The translations under genes and the position numbers were made by a program. A stretch of DNA of 64,000 bases. Origin: Arthrobacter sp. 18067. Its GTDB lineage: Bacteria; Actinomycetota; Actinomycetes; Actinomycetales; Micrococcaceae. Positions 33,657 to 43,063 of this stretch are shown in pieces (within the stretch, counting starts at the first letter, position 1; the number at the start of each line of letters is the position of its first letter). Under the pieces are notes generated by a model. That model did no database searches. It was given only the letters and a program-made list of their open reading frames with translations, and was not told the origin of the DNA. The stretch spans positions 1 through 64,000 of the forward strand of contig NZ_CACSJJ010000013.1 in assembly GCF_902706295.1 (NCBI RefSeq). The letters run 5' to 3'.

Positions 33657-33672
33657 AGTGATCCCCGTCACG
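33657..33672. promoter_or_regulatory. CRP/GlxR-like box between citA-type kinase and tctC
   Basis: AGTGATCCCCGTCACG has the core GTGA-N6-TCAC of cAMP-receptor-protein type sites, with a perfect 4+4 core. It lies in the 237-base divergent region, 80 bases before the tctC start. Catabolite control of carboxylate uptake would make sense; binding is not shown. Confidence 0.4.
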
Positions 33673-33751
33673 TGCGCACCTAGCATCAAGTGAACGGGGC
33701 ACAATGCTGATCGCCCTACACCGAATTTTCGATGATGAGAAGAGGAACACC

Positions 33752-34759
33752 ATGCGCCAGTTCCGCGCATTGCGAGTCGCCGCCGTCGCTGCCGGCATTG
33801 CCCTGATGGCCACCGGCTGCGGTGCCACAGGCAAGAACTCCACCGGTTCTGAGAGCACCGGAGCCGCAGGCCCACTGACCGGTTTCCAGATCATGGTTCC
33901 GAACACTCCGGGCGGTGGCTACGACACCACAGCAAGGGCAGCCGCGAAGGTCCTTGATGACGAGAAGATCTCCACCAATACCGAGGTGTTCAACCTGGCA
34001 GGCGCTGGTGGCACTGTGGGCCTGGCCCGCATCGTCAACGAAAAAGGTAACGGCGACCTCACCATGCTCATGGGCCTCGGCGTTGTGGGAGCCAGCTATA
34101 CCAACAAGTCGGAGTCGAAGCTGACCGAGACCACCCCGTTGGCAAAGCTGATCGAGGAACCCGGGGCCATCATGGTTGGCAAGGACTCCCCGTACAAAAC
34201 GATCGATGACCTGGTGAAGGCCTGGAAGGCCAACCCGGGTTCCATCGCCGTCGGCGGCGGATCCTCGCCCGGCGGCCCTGACCACCTCCTGCCGATGCAG
34301 TTGGCAGGCGCTGTTGGCATCGACGCCACCAAGGTCAACTTTGTCTCCTACGACGGCGGTGGCGACCTTTTGCCCGCCATCCTCGGTAACAAGCTTGGCT
34401 TCGCTGCTTCCGGCGCAGGCGAGTACCTGCAGCAGATCAAGTCCGGCGAAATCCGCGTGCTGGCTACCAGCGGCGAGAACCGTTTGGAGGGCGTGGATAC
34501 CCCCACGCTGAAGGAATCCAACATTGACCTGGTCTTCACCAACTGGCGCGGCATCGTGGCCCCTCCGGGCATCAGCGAGGATGACAAGAAGTCCTTGATC
34601 ACCGCCCTGGAGAAGATGCACGCATCCGCCGGTTGGAAGGAAGCGCTGAAGACCCACAGCTGGTCTGACGCGTTCGTTACCGGCGACGAATTCCAGACCT
34701 TCCTGACCGACCAGGACAAGCGCGTAGCGGATGTCCTCACCAAGCTCGGGTTGGCGTGA
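33752..34759 (+). CDS. tctC: Tripartite tricarboxylate transporter binding protein TctC
   Basis: A 335-residue extracytoplasmic binding lipoprotein of the TctC (Bug) family. The lipobox MATGC gives Cys23. The mature part has the family start FQIMVPNTPGGGYDTTARAAAKVL, then the ligand-binding loop VFNLAGAGGTVGLARIV and later FVSYDGGGDLLPAILGNKLGFAASGAGEYLQQI. ATG 33752 follows AGAGGAAC. It delivers citrate or a related carboxylate to TctAB, encoded immediately downstream with GTGA and TAATG overlaps. Confidence 0.93.
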   Translation: MRQFRALRVAAVAAGIALMATGCGATGKNSTGSESTGAAGPLTGFQIMVPNTPGGGYDTTARAAAKVLDDEKISTNTEVFNLAGAGGTVGLARIVNEKGNGDLTMLMGLGVVGASYTNKSESKLTETTPLAKLIEEPGAIMVGKDSPYKTIDDLVKAWKANPGSIAVGGGSSPGGPDHLLPMQLAGAVGIDATKVNFVSYDGGGDLLPAILGNKLGFAASGAGEYLQQIKSGEIRVLATSGENRLEGVDTPTLKESNIDLVFTNWRGIVAPPGISEDDKKSLITALEKMHASAGWKEALKTHSWSDAFVTGDEFQTFLTDQDKRVADVLTKLGLA

Positions 34760-35259
34760 GCTCCATAACCACAGGCCTGAAAGGTCGCGCCGAGCTGGGG
34801 GTAGCCCTCCTGCTCGGCGTGGTCGGCGTCCTGGTCTTCCTGGACGCGAACGGCCTGGTGACCCCGTACTCCCAGTCGGACCCGGTGGGTCCGAAGACTG
34901 TTCCGTTCATTGTTTCCGGGTTGCTGATCGTCTGCGCCATACTCCTTGCCATCAACGTCATGCGTGGCGGCACAGGTGAGGCCGAAGGCGGCGAGGACGT
35001 CGACCTCGCCCATCCCGCGGACTGGAAGACCGTCCTGCCCTTGGCCGGAGCATTCATTCTCAACATCCTGCTCATCGACTGGGCCGGCTGGGTCATTTCC
35101 GGGACCGTCCTTTTCTGGGGCAGCGTCCTGGCCCTGGGCAGCCGCCGCTACATTCGTGACGGCCTGATCTCCATCGCCCTCTCCCTGCTGACCTTCTACG
35201 GCTTCTACCTCGGCCTGGGCATCGCACTGCCGGCCGGACTCCTGGAAGGAATCCTCTAA
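34756..35259 (+). CDS. tctB: Tripartite tricarboxylate transporter small membrane subunit TctB
   Basis: A 167-residue protein with four hydrophobic segments, the normal form of the small TctB subunit. It begins [23 protein letters not shown] and has the conserved [21 protein letters not shown] motif. The GTG start at 34756 overlaps the tctC stop by 4 bases. Together with TctA and TctC it forms a secondary, ion-driven carboxylate importer. Confidence 0.92.
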   Translation: MSSITTGLKGRAELGVALLLGVVGVLVFLDANGLVTPYSQSDPVGPKTVPFIVSGLLIVCAILLAINVMRGGTGEAEGGEDVDLAHPADWKTVLPLAGAFILNILLIDWAGWVISGTVLFWGSVLALGSRRYIRDGLISIALSLLTFYGFYLGLGIALPAGLLEGIL

Positions 35260-36797
35260 TGGACGTCTGGTCCTCCCTGATGGACGGTTTCGCCACCGCC
35301 CTGACCCCCATGAACCTCTTATTCGCCGTGATCGGCGTACTGTTGGGTACCGCCGTCGGCGTCCTTCCCGGGCTTGGCCCAGCCATGACCGTGGCGTTGC
35401 TGCTTCCGGTCACGGCCGCGTTGGAACCCACCAGTGCCTTCATCATGTTCGCCGGCATCTACTACGGCGGCATGTTCGGCGGTTCCACCACGTCCATCCT
35501 GCTGAACACACCGGGTGAATCGTCCTCAGTGGTGACGGCCATCGAGGGTAACAAGATGGCCAAAGCGGGCAGGGCCGCGCAGGCCCTTGCTACCGCCGCC
35601 ATCGGCTCGTTCATCGCCGGTACCATCGGCACTGCCCTGCTGGCAGTGTTCGCACCCATCGTGGTGCAGTTCGCCGTGAGCTTGGGCGCTCCGAGCTACT
35701 TCGCCATCATGGTCCTTGCCCTGCTGGCCGTCACCGCAGTCCTTGGCTCCTCAAGGCTCCGCGGTTTCGCCTCGCTGGCCCTCGGCCTGGCCATTGGTCT
35801 GGTGGGCATCGACTCCGTCACCGGCCAGCGACGTCTCACCTTCGGCCAGCCCCTGCTGGTGGACGGCTTGGACATCGTGGTGGTTGCTGTTGCGATCTTC
35901 GCCGTGGGTGAAGCCCTCTGGGTTGCCGCCCACCTGCGCCGTACTCCACTGCACGTCATTCCCGTGGGCCGTCCGTGGATGGGCAAGAAGGACTGGGCAC
36001 GCTCCTGGAAACCCTGGCTGCGCGGTACGGCCTTTGGCTTCCCGTTCGGTGCACTTCCGGCAGGTGGCGCCGAGATCCCCACGTTCCTCTCCTATGTCAC
36101 CGAGAAACGGCTCAGCAAGCATCCGGAGGAATTCGGCAAGGGCGCCATCGAAGGCGTCGCCGGACCAGAGGCCGCCAATAACGCGGCCGCCGCCGGAACC
36201 CTGACTCCGATGCTCGCCCTCGGCCTGCCCACCAACGCAACAGCCGCCGTCATGCTCGCGGCCTTCACGTCCTACGGCATCCAGCCGGGCCCGCAGCTGT
36301 TCTCCAGCCAAGGCCCCCTGGTCTGGGCATTGATCGCCAGCCTCTTCATTGGCAACTTCCTGCTCCTGCTCATCAACCTGCCCCTGGCACCGGTCTGGGC
36401 CAAGCTGCTGCAACTCCCCCGCCCGTACCTCTACGCAGGCATCCTGTTTTTCGCCACGCTGGGCGCCTACTCCGTCAACCTGCAGGCCTTCGACCTGGTC
36501 ATCCTGCTGGTACTCGGCGCCCTGGGATTCATGATGCGGCGCTTCGGACTGCCGGTCCTGCCGCTGATCCTCGGTGTCATCCTGGGTCCGCGCATCGAAG
36601 GCCAGCTCCGCAAGACACTGCAGCTGAGCGCCGGCGACCCCGCAGGCCTCTTCAGCGAACCCATCGCGATCGTGGTCTACATCATCGTGGCGATCATCCT
36701 GGTATGGCCGTTTGCCTACAAGCTCATCCGGCGCAACCGTCCTGCGAAGAGCCCCCTGCTCCCGGCCAATTCGGGCGCTGCCGACTACAGCGACTGA
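35259..36797 (+). CDS. tctA: Tripartite tricarboxylate transporter large membrane subunit TctA
   Basis: A 512-residue protein with about twelve helices, full length for TctA. The family signatures [60 protein letters not shown] and [53 protein letters not shown] are all present. TAATG links it to tctB. It is the translocating subunit. The kinase/regulator pair at 31209-33514 is divergent from this operon and probably controls it. Confidence 0.94.
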   Translation: MDVWSSLMDGFATALTPMNLLFAVIGVLLGTAVGVLPGLGPAMTVALLLPVTAALEPTSAFIMFAGIYYGGMFGGSTTSILLNTPGESSSVVTAIEGNKMAKAGRAAQALATAAIGSFIAGTIGTALLAVFAPIVVQFAVSLGAPSYFAIMVLALLAVTAVLGSSRLRGFASLALGLAIGLVGIDSVTGQRRLTFGQPLLVDGLDIVVVAVAIFAVGEALWVAAHLRRTPLHVIPVGRPWMGKKDWARSWKPWLRGTAFGFPFGALPAGGAEIPTFLSYVTEKRLSKHPEEFGKGAIEGVAGPEAANNAAAAGTLTPMLALGLPTNATAAVMLAAFTSYGIQPGPQLFSSQGPLVWALIASLFIGNFLLLLINLPLAPVWAKLLQLPRPYLYAGILFFATLGAYSVNLQAFDLVILLVLGALGFMMRRFGLPVLPLILGVILGPRIEGQLRKTLQLSAGDPAGLFSEPIAIVVYIIVAIILVWPFAYKLIRRNRPAKSPLLPANSGAADYSD

Positions 36798-36837
36798 AGA
36801 ATCCCCCTCAGCATTTCAACAGACACAAGGAGAAACC

Positions 36838-37230
36838 ATGACCATCGTGGTGGGATACGTCCCCACACCAGAAGGCGAAGCGGCGTTGACGCAGGCCATT
36901 GCCGAGGCCAAAAAGAGCAACGACACCCTCCTGGTCATCAACTCGTCCAAGGGCGACGCCTTGGTGGACAACCGTTACGCCCAGGAGCCGGACATCCAAA
37001 GCATCGAGGACCGCCTTGCCGAGCACGGTATCCAGCACATCATCAAGCAGCCGGTCCGCGGACATGATGCGGCTGCCGAAGTCCTGGACGCAGCTGATGA
37101 GAACGATGCTGCCCTGATCGTCATCGGCCTTCGCCGCCGTAGCCCCGTAGGCAAGCTCATCATGGGCAGCGTCTCCCAGCGCATCCTGTTGGAGGCGGAT
37201 TGCCCGGTCCTCGCTGTCAAAGCGGACTAA
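36838..37230 (+). CDS. Universal stress protein (UspA family)
   Basis: A 130-residue single-domain UspA-like protein. It begins MTIVVGYVPTPEGEAAL and has the ATP-binding-type motif IVIGLRRRSPVGKLIMGSVSQRILLEADCPVLAVK near the C-terminus (G-2x-G-9x-G(S/T)). ATG 36838 follows AAGGAG, 40 bases after tctA, so it is probably the last gene of the tct operon. A hairpin follows. UspA proteins often accompany secondary transporters, with an unclear regulatory role. Confidence 0.92.
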   Translation: MTIVVGYVPTPEGEAALTQAIAEAKKSNDTLLVINSSKGDALVDNRYAQEPDIQSIEDRLAEHGIQHIIKQPVRGHDAAAEVLDAADENDAALIVIGLRRRSPVGKLIMGSVSQRILLEADCPVLAVKAD

Positions 37231-37241
37231 CTACAGAAATC

Positions 37242-37281
37242 ACGACGGCGGCTGGTCACCTTGGCGACCAGCCGTCGTCGT
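37242..37281 (+). terminator. Hairpin terminator after the tct operon
   Basis: ACGACGGCGGCTGGTC (37242) pairs with GACCAGCCGTCGTCGT (37266-37281) through 16 base pairs with one wobble, around an 8-base loop. A weak T-containing tail (ACGTTTATG) follows. It lies 11 bases after the usp stop codon and probably ends the tctCBA-usp transcript. Confidence 0.7.
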
Positions 37282-37386
37282 ACGTTTATGAGTCAGCCTT
37301 CCAGCAGTTGGTCGAAGGTTTTGTCCAGCTGCCCTTAAGATTCGTTCTTAGGGGCATTAGCCGTATCCACACTCAGAGGGGACCAC

Positions 37387-37917
37387 GTGACTGAAACCAT
37401 CCGCACCGCAACAACGCACGACGCCGCGAAGCTGGCAGAGCTTGCTGCCGTCACCTTTCCGCTGGCGTGCCCGCCGGGTTCCTCGCCGGCTGACATCCAG
37501 GCGCACCTTGAAAAGACGCTGGGTGAAGCCAACTTTGTGGACTACCTCGCCGACGCGAACATGACCATCCTGGTGCTCGACGACGACCGGCAGCTCCTCG
37601 GGTACACCATGCTGATTGCCAAGCCGGCAAGCGACCCCGACGTCGCGTCCGTACTCTCCGCCCTTCCCTCCACTGAGCTGAGCAAGTGCTATGTCCACCC
37701 CGACCACCACGGCAAGGGTGCCGCTTCACAACTCATCAAGGCCTCACTGGCGGATGCTGCCGACAAGGGCGCCGCAGGGGTGTGGCTTGGCGTGAACAGC
37801 GAGAATGCGAAGGCCATCCGCTTTTACGAGAAGAGCGGGTTCCAGCGGGTCGGCACCAAGTCGTTCACGCTGGGCACCACCGTGGAGCACGACTTCGTCA
37901 TGGAGCATGAACTCTAG
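37387..37917 (+). CDS. GNAT-family N-acetyltransferase
   Basis: A 176-residue acetyl-CoA-dependent N-acetyltransferase. Motif A is visible as SKCYVHPDHHGKGAASQLIKASLADAADKGAAGVWLGV (about residues 97-137), with the pyrophosphate-binding HHGKGAA loop, followed by motif B NSENAKAIRFYEKSGFQRVGTKSFTLG. GTG 37387 follows GAGGGG. The substrate cannot be predicted. It is monocistronic, after a terminator and before a convergent operon. Confidence 0.9.
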   Translation: MTETIRTATTHDAAKLAELAAVTFPLACPPGSSPADIQAHLEKTLGEANFVDYLADANMTILVLDDDRQLLGYTMLIAKPASDPDVASVLSALPSTELSKCYVHPDHHGKGAASQLIKASLADAADKGAAGVWLGVNSENAKAIRFYEKSGFQRVGTKSFTLGTTVEHDFVMEHEL

Positions 37918-37938
37918 CCGAACCCGGGAACCGGCCTC

Positions 37939-38673
37939 CTAGTAAACGGCCCGGCCGCCGGAAAGATCGAACACAAAGCCGGTGGTGTACGAGGCCCCGG
38001 GTGAAGCGATGAACTCCACCAGGGCTGCTGCCTCCTCAGCTGTCCCCAGGCGACGCATGGGTATTTTCTGCAGGTCTTCGGCTGTCGGCGCCTTTCCGTT
38101 GAGCAACGGCGTATCGATCTTGCCAGGTGCGATGGCGTTGATCGTTATGCCCGCGGCGGCGTACTCCTTGGCCAGCGCTTTCACCAAGCCAATGATGCCG
38201 GCTTTGCTCGCTGAATAACCTGTCATCCCCTGAACACCTTCCTTGCCTGCTGTGGAGGAGAAGTGGATGAGCCGCCCGAAGCCGTTCTCCGCCATAACCG
38301 GAAGCACGGCCTTGGAGAGCGCAAACGCCCCGGTGAGGTTGACCCGCAAAAGCAGATCGAACTCTTCGACGGACTCTTCAGAGGACGGCTGAATCTTGCC
38401 AAGGATGCCTGCCGTGTTAACAACCACATCCAGGCCACCCAAGCGGGCCACCACTTCCGCAACCACGGCCTGTACCGACTGATTGTCCGTAATATCCATG
38501 TCCAGTTGACTATAGGTACTACCCGAAACAGGCCACCGCGACGATGGAAGGTCCGCGCCGATGACGCGGTGACCGTTGCTGCCAAGCCTCCGCGCAGTTG
38601 CCTCCCCTATGCCGGAAGCCGCTCCCACGATGAGGCATCGAAGCCCTGTACCCGTCAAGTTCAGGGTTTTCAT
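37939..38673 (-). CDS. Short-chain dehydrogenase/reductase
   Basis: A 244-residue classical SDR. The coenzyme motif is VGAASGIGEATA, the NAG motif appears as NTAGILG, and the catalytic Ser-Tyr-Lys set is in HFSSTAG...YSASKAG. It is the last gene of a six-gene minus-strand operon and overlaps the upstream TIM-barrel gene by 4 bases. SDRs in such clusters oxidise or reduce a secondary alcohol of the substrate; the actual substrate is unknown. Confidence 0.9.
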   Translation of the reverse strand: MKTLNLTGTGLRCLIVGAASGIGEATARRLGSNGHRVIGADLPSSRWPVSGSTYSQLDMDITDNQSVQAVVAEVVARLGGLDVVVNTAGILGKIQPSSEESVEEFDLLLRVNLTGAFALSKAVLPVMAENGFGRLIHFSSTAGKEGVQGMTGYSASKAGIIGLVKALAKEYAAAGITINAIAPGKIDTPLLNGKAPTAEDLQKIPMRRLGTAEEAAALVEFIASPGASYTTGFVFDLSGGRAVY

Positions 38674-39530
38674 ACTGTTTGGCGTTCCCTTGCGTTGACG
38701 GGTTCTGCGACGTGGCGGCTAAAGCTGTCCACGGTGCGATCCACGATGGTTTGCAGCGGCAACCGCCAGATGTCTTCGTTGAAGATTTCCACCTCGATGG
38801 GCCCCGCATAGCCTGCACGGCGGACGGATGAGGTGAGGGCACCAAGGTCGAGGGATCCGTCTCCAGGAAACAGCCTTCCGTTCATGTTTTCCGGAACGGG
38901 CAAGGGAAGCGTGAAATCGCTGACCTGATAGCCGGCGATCCTGTTGCCTGCGGCGAGAACGTCGTCGTCGAAATTCGGATCCCAGAACGTTGCGTAGGCG
39001 TCGATGAGGACTCCCACACTTTCAACCGGAAAATCCTCGACTACACGGAGCGCCTGGGAAATCGTCGTGACGACGCTCCTGCTCTGAACGAACAACGGAT
39101 GCAGGGGTTCAAGTGCCAAGCGCACTCCCGCTGCACGTGCGTGTGGCTCAAGTTCCTCCAGCAGGCCGCGAAGCCTGTTTTCGGCGCTGCGGATACTTGG
39201 ATCGTGCAGCGGCAACCCTCCGGCAATGAGCGTCAGCATTGGACTGCCCACCTCGGATGAGAGCTCAAGTGCCCGTTTGACGCCATCCATGGCCGCCCGT
39301 AATTCGGCTCCCTCTTTGTCGGCGAGGAAACCCACACGGCAGACCGAACTGACGGAAAGGCCGGTGTCGCTGAGCAACCGGCGGGTCCGGGCCAGGCCGA
39401 TCTCTTCCACCGGCTCAATCCAGAGGCCGATGTGTCGGATGCCCGCTCGCATGGCCGCCTCTGCTGTTTCAATCAGGGGGTAGGGGCGCGTCGTGGCTTG
39501 GTTCAGGCTGAGCTCTACATTGTTTCTCAT
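38670..39530 (-). CDS. Sugar phosphate isomerase/epimerase-family TIM barrel
   Basis: A 286-residue xylose-isomerase-like TIM barrel. Candidate metal ligands are Glu and His in LALEPLHPLF, Asp in VGVLIDAYATFWDPN, the YQVSDFTLPLP strand and Glu in GPIEVEIFNED. It starts and ends with 4-base overlaps to the Gfo/Idh and SDR genes, so the three enzymes are probably made in step. The combination suggests oxidation followed by isomerisation or dehydration of a polyol or cyclic acid, which is inference. Confidence 0.85.
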   Translation of the reverse strand: MRNNVELSLNQATTRPYPLIETAEAAMRAGIRHIGLWIEPVEEIGLARTRRLLSDTGLSVSSVCRVGFLADKEGAELRAAMDGVKRALELSSEVGSPMLTLIAGGLPLHDPSIRSAENRLRGLLEELEPHARAAGVRLALEPLHPLFVQSRSVVTTISQALRVVEDFPVESVGVLIDAYATFWDPNFDDDVLAAGNRIAGYQVSDFTLPLPVPENMNGRLFPGDGSLDLGALTSSVRRAGYAGPIEVEIFNEDIWRLPLQTIVDRTVDSFSRHVAEPVNARERQTV

Positions 39531-40645
39531 CGTGAAGCCACCACTTGGTTCAAATGGGGGAAGGCCTGCGCTTCCGTGGATCCCTTGCCGATCCGAACCG
39601 GCAGTCCCGTCCGGGCAGACTCGTAGACCGCTGCGACGATCTGCAGTGATTTCATCGCTTCCCGCCCGCTCACGCAGGGTGCGCGGCCACTCCTCACGGC
39701 ATCGACGAAGTCAGCCACCTGGAGTTTGTGCAAAGGGAGGAGCTTGGCATTCACTTCTGCCACGGGAATGTCCCCCGTGAGTCCGTCCTGGAACACGTCG
39801 ATGGCTCGTTCTTCACCCCGGACAGCCCACAAGTCGTTGATGGCGTCGGAGCCTTCCGGGTATTCAGAGACGTTGACGGTGGCACCGCTGCTTCCGGTCA
39901 CCACGATCCGGCTTCCCAGATTGGGCGATGCCGCCACTGTGGCGCTAAGGGTCGCTATCGCACCCGAGGCGAAGGTAATAAGTGCCGCCGCCGTGTCTTC
40001 TACTTCGATGGACTCCCCATGGACGAACGTGCCGGCCTTAGCGCTGACCTCCACTGGATCTCCCATGAACCATTGCAACAGGTCTATGTAGTGGATGGCC
40101 TGGGTCATCAGCACTCCACCGCCGTCGGCCGCCCATGTACCGCGCCACGCGGCAGCGTTGTAGTAATCGGTCCCGCGATGCAGGAGTACTTGGCAGTGGC
40201 CGAGCATCGGCTGCCCGAGCCGGCCGTCGTCGATGGCAGCGCGCAAAGCCAGGGCCCCAGGCCAGAACCTACGCTGGAATACGACGCCGAAAGTAACGTC
40301 GTGGCGCTCAGCGGCAGCCACCATTCGTTGGGCTGACGCTACGTCCGTCGCCACCGGCTTTTCACACAGAATGTGAACGCCTGCGGCTGCTGCTTCAGTC
40401 ACTACTGCCTCGTGGGTGGGGTGCGGCGTGCAGACGCTGAGTGCATCGATCCCCAACTCAATGAGTTCACGAACGGACTGGACCGCTCCGGCAATGCCAC
40501 GTTCTGCAGCGAAATCCTGGGCGCGGCCAAGATCCACATCGCAGACGCCCACGACGTGGACATTGGAGATTGCGGAGTAGGACTGGAAGTGGTTGTCGGC
40601 GATGTTGCCGCAGCCCACAATTCCTACGCGGAAAGGTTGGTTCAT
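39527..40645 (-). CDS. Gfo/Idh/MocA-family oxidoreductase
   Basis: A 372-residue oxidoreductase with FRVGIVGCGNIADNHFQSYSAI at the N-terminus, HILCEKPVATDVASAQRMVAAA in the active-site region and the substrate-domain segments NAAAWRGTWAADGGGVLMTQAIHYIDLLQWFMGDP. ATG 40645 has GGAGAAC 6 bases upstream. Its start overlaps the MHS transporter stop. It is probably the first or second oxidation step of the substrate brought in by that transporter. Confidence 0.9.
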   Translation of the reverse strand: MNQPFRVGIVGCGNIADNHFQSYSAISNVHVVGVCDVDLGRAQDFAAERGIAGAVQSVRELIELGIDALSVCTPHPTHEAVVTEAAAAGVHILCEKPVATDVASAQRMVAAAERHDVTFGVVFQRRFWPGALALRAAIDDGRLGQPMLGHCQVLLHRGTDYYNAAAWRGTWAADGGGVLMTQAIHYIDLLQWFMGDPVEVSAKAGTFVHGESIEVEDTAAALITFASGAIATLSATVAASPNLGSRIVVTGSSGATVNVSEYPEGSDAINDLWAVRGEERAIDVFQDGLTGDIPVAEVNAKLLPLHKLQVADFVDAVRSGRAPCVSGREAMKSLQIVAAVYESARTGLPVRIGKGSTEAQAFPHLNQVVASR

Positions 40646-42009
40646 GACTGTTCTCCTGAACGGATGGGGGTGGGCTGGGCCTGGTTTGAGATGGGAGATC
40701 CGAGTTGATCCAACGGGATTTTGGACGTTTCTTTTGCCGTGAGGGCGCCGGCTACAGCGAGAAGGGAGATGACGGCGGAGATCACTGCCACTGGCAGCCA
40801 GTCAGTCGGGTTTCCGGCCGTCAGCGCGGTGTAGATCGTGGGGGCGAAGCCCGCAGCGATCAATCCGATCTGCAGGCCCAGGGCCATTCCCGTCTGGCGG
40901 ACCTTCAGGTTGAACATCTCCGCGAAGAATGACGGATACGTGGCATTGATGGCCGCGTAAGCGAAGGAGACCGAGAGGAACCCCGTGAGGAACAGCAGGG
41001 GGACGTTGCCCGACTGAATCGCGGCGAAGTAGGCGAAGATCATCACGGCACAGCCCAGATTTCCGGCGATGAAGACCGGCTTGCGGCCTACTCGATCGGA
41101 AAGGGCAGCGAGCAAGGGCTGCGTCACCAGTGCGCAGATGTGGCTGACGATGAGGACCCACAACATGGTGCTCCGCGGGATGTCGTACACGCTGGTGGCG
41201 AAGGAGAGGGCGAAGACTTTGATCACGGTATCGATGGCGAAGGCGAGTGAGCAGAACGTCACGCGGATAATGGCACCCCAGTGGGACCGGAACACCTCCA
41301 CAACCGGCACTTTGACCAGCGCGTGCTCAGCCTGGGCTTCCACGAATGCCTCTGGTTCGGTGAGTTTTGCCCGGATCACGAATCCGGCAATGGTGACGAA
41401 GGCACTCAGGAAGAACGGGATCCGCCAGCCCCAGCTGAGGAGTTGGGCTTCAGGCAGAGCCGAAATGGGTACGAAGACAAGTGTTGCCAGAACGAAACCG
41501 GCCACGATGCCGTTAGGAGCCCAACTCGTGAAGAAGCCGCGGCGGCCTTCAGGAGAAACTTCAATGGTCAATACTGTGGCGGCAGCGGTCTCGCCCCCCA
41601 CGGAAATTCCCTGGAGAATCCGCAACGTGATCAGCAGGGTGGGCGCCCACACGCCAATCTGCGCGTAGCCGGGCAGGCAGCCGACCAGGAAGGTGGACGT
41701 TCCCATGAGGATCAGGATGAAGACCAGCACCTTCTTCCGGCCGATCCGGTCGCCAAAGTGTCCCAAGAGCACTGCACCCAGGGGGCGGGCAACGTAAGAG
41801 ACCGCGAAGGTGGCCAGCGCAGCCAACGTCGCCACGCCTCCAGCCTCCGGGAAGAAGATCTTCCCGAAAACGAGGGCTGCTGCCAGAGCGTAGATGTAGT
41901 TGTCGTAGTACTCCAGCGTTCCGCCGGCCATGCTGGCGACAGCTGCCCGCCGAGGGCTGTTCTTGGCATGCGGTGGAAGCACCGCGGTGTCTTGCAGGGA
42001 GGTTTTCAC
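40642..42009 (-). CDS. MFS transporter, metabolite:H+ symporter (MHS) family
   Basis: A 455-residue MHS symporter with about twelve helices. It has SMAGGTLEYYDNYIYALAAALVFGKIFFPE, LLGHFGDRIGRKKVLVFILILMGTSTFLVGCLPGYAQIG and RILQGISVGGETAAATVLTIEVSPEGRRGF. In this family Asp/Glu in the first segment couples transport to protons. The open frame runs to 42297, but GTG 42009 has AAGGAG 7 bases upstream; ATG 42024 contains that site within its own codons. The operon context suggests an organic or cyclic hydroxy acid as cargo. Confidence 0.88.
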   Translation of the reverse strand: MKTSLQDTAVLPPHAKNSPRRAAVASMAGGTLEYYDNYIYALAAALVFGKIFFPEAGGVATLAALATFAVSYVARPLGAVLLGHFGDRIGRKKVLVFILILMGTSTFLVGCLPGYAQIGVWAPTLLITLRILQGISVGGETAAATVLTIEVSPEGRRGFFTSWAPNGIVAGFVLATLVFVPISALPEAQLLSWGWRIPFFLSAFVTIAGFVIRAKLTEPEAFVEAQAEHALVKVPVVEVFRSHWGAIIRVTFCSLAFAIDTVIKVFALSFATSVYDIPRSTMLWVLIVSHICALVTQPLLAALSDRVGRKPVFIAGNLGCAVMIFAYFAAIQSGNVPLLFLTGFLSVSFAYAAINATYPSFFAEMFNLKVRQTGMALGLQIGLIAAGFAPTIYTALTAGNPTDWLPVAVISAVISLLAVAGALTAKETSKIPLDQLGSPISNQAQPTPIRSGEQS

Positions 42010-42061
42010 TGACTTCTCCTTCATTGCAGATTCAGTCGTCTTTGGTAATTGCCCTGTTGGG

Positions 42062-43063
42062 CTAGGGGATGATGAGGGTTTTGCCGCGGCCAAGACGGCC
42101 TTGGGCGAAGTCTTCGATTGCCTGGGGGGCATTGCGGAGACCTTGAATGAGGTCATGCGGAAGGGCGTTGAGCCCGTGAAGTGCCACGAGCGCTGCAGCT
42201 GTGTGGAGATTGGCAGTGGTGTAGCAGAACGTTCCGGTGATGGTGAGCTCGCGGCGTACCAGGTCACCGGCGGCAGGCAGCGTTCCGCCGGTGGCAAGGC
42301 CTGCCACGCAAATCGTGGAGCCCGGCACCATCAGGTCCATCACGGCACTGATGGTGGCGGCACTGCCGACAGTGTCGATCGCAACGTTCCAGCGCTGTCC
42401 GGGAACGTCACCGGGAGCCAAGGCGCTCACGCCGAAGGCCTCGATGGCTTCCCTGCGCTGGGGGTCAGGCTCCACCACCGTGATGCTCGCGGCGCCCAGG
42501 CTGCGGGCCTGAAGGGCGCAGGCCATTCCGATCGCGCCTCCACCGATGATGCCAAGGTGACTGCCAAACCTTACTTCGGCCCGTGCACATGCGTGGACTC
42601 CCACAGCGATCGGTTCGACAAGCGCCAGCGCACGGGAATCCGGTTCCCCGGGAACAAGGATTGTTTGAGCGGCATCCACCGCCACAAAGCTCTGCAGCCC
42701 GCCGTCGACGTCCCGTCCCATAAGTTTGCGCTCGCTGCAAAGGCCACGGGAGCCCGCACGGCAGTCCTGGCACTTTCCGCACGTCAGGTTGGGGTCTACA
42801 GCTGTCTTTTGTCCAACGGACCTGAACTCCACGTTGGCCCCGACGTCCACGATCGTGCCGCCGAATTCGTGCCCCAGAACAGAGCCTTTCCGGAGACCGT
42901 CGTGGTCGCCCCGCCAGATGCTGAGGTCAGTGCCGCAGACTCCAACACTTTCGACACGAATCACCACCTGATCCGGACCCGGCGCCGGCCACGCGCTGTC
43001 TTCGAAGTCGAGTTGTCCGGGTCCTGCCCACGCTACCCTGCAGCCCACTGTCGAGGTGATCAT
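42062..43063 (-). CDS. Zinc-dependent alcohol dehydrogenase
   Basis: A 333-residue medium-chain dehydrogenase. The catalytic zinc site is VGVCGTDLSIWRGDH and GSVLGHEFGG; the structural zinc cysteines are in CGKCQDCRAGSRGLC; the coenzyme fold has LGIIGGGAIGMACALQA and ends in VVEPDPQRR, whose Glu predicts NAD preference. It is close to the sorbitol/threonine dehydrogenase type. The start overlaps the upstream flavoprotein stop by 4 bases. Confidence 0.9.
   Translation of the reverse strand: MITSTVGCRVAWAGPGQLDFEDSAWPAPGPDQVVIRVESVGVCGTDLSIWRGDHDGLRKGSVLGHEFGGTIVDVGANVEFRSVGQKTAVDPNLTCGKCQDCRAGSRGLCSERKLMGRDVDGGLQSFVAVDAAQTILVPGEPDSRALALVEPIAVGVHACARAEVRFGSHLGIIGGGAIGMACALQARSLGAASITVVEPDPQRREAIEAFGVSALAPGDVPGQRWNVAIDTVGSAATISAVMDLMVPGSTICVAGLATGGTLPAAGDLVRRELTITGTFCYTTANLHTAAALVALHGLNALPHDLIQGLRNAPQAIEDFAQGRLGRGKTLIIP

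Noticed and set aside
42010..42297. N-terminal extension of the MHS transporter to 42297
   Set aside because: The extra residues are Ser/Pro-rich, antisense to the alcohol dehydrogenase end, and unlike MHS N-termini. GTG 42009 has a good ribosome site.
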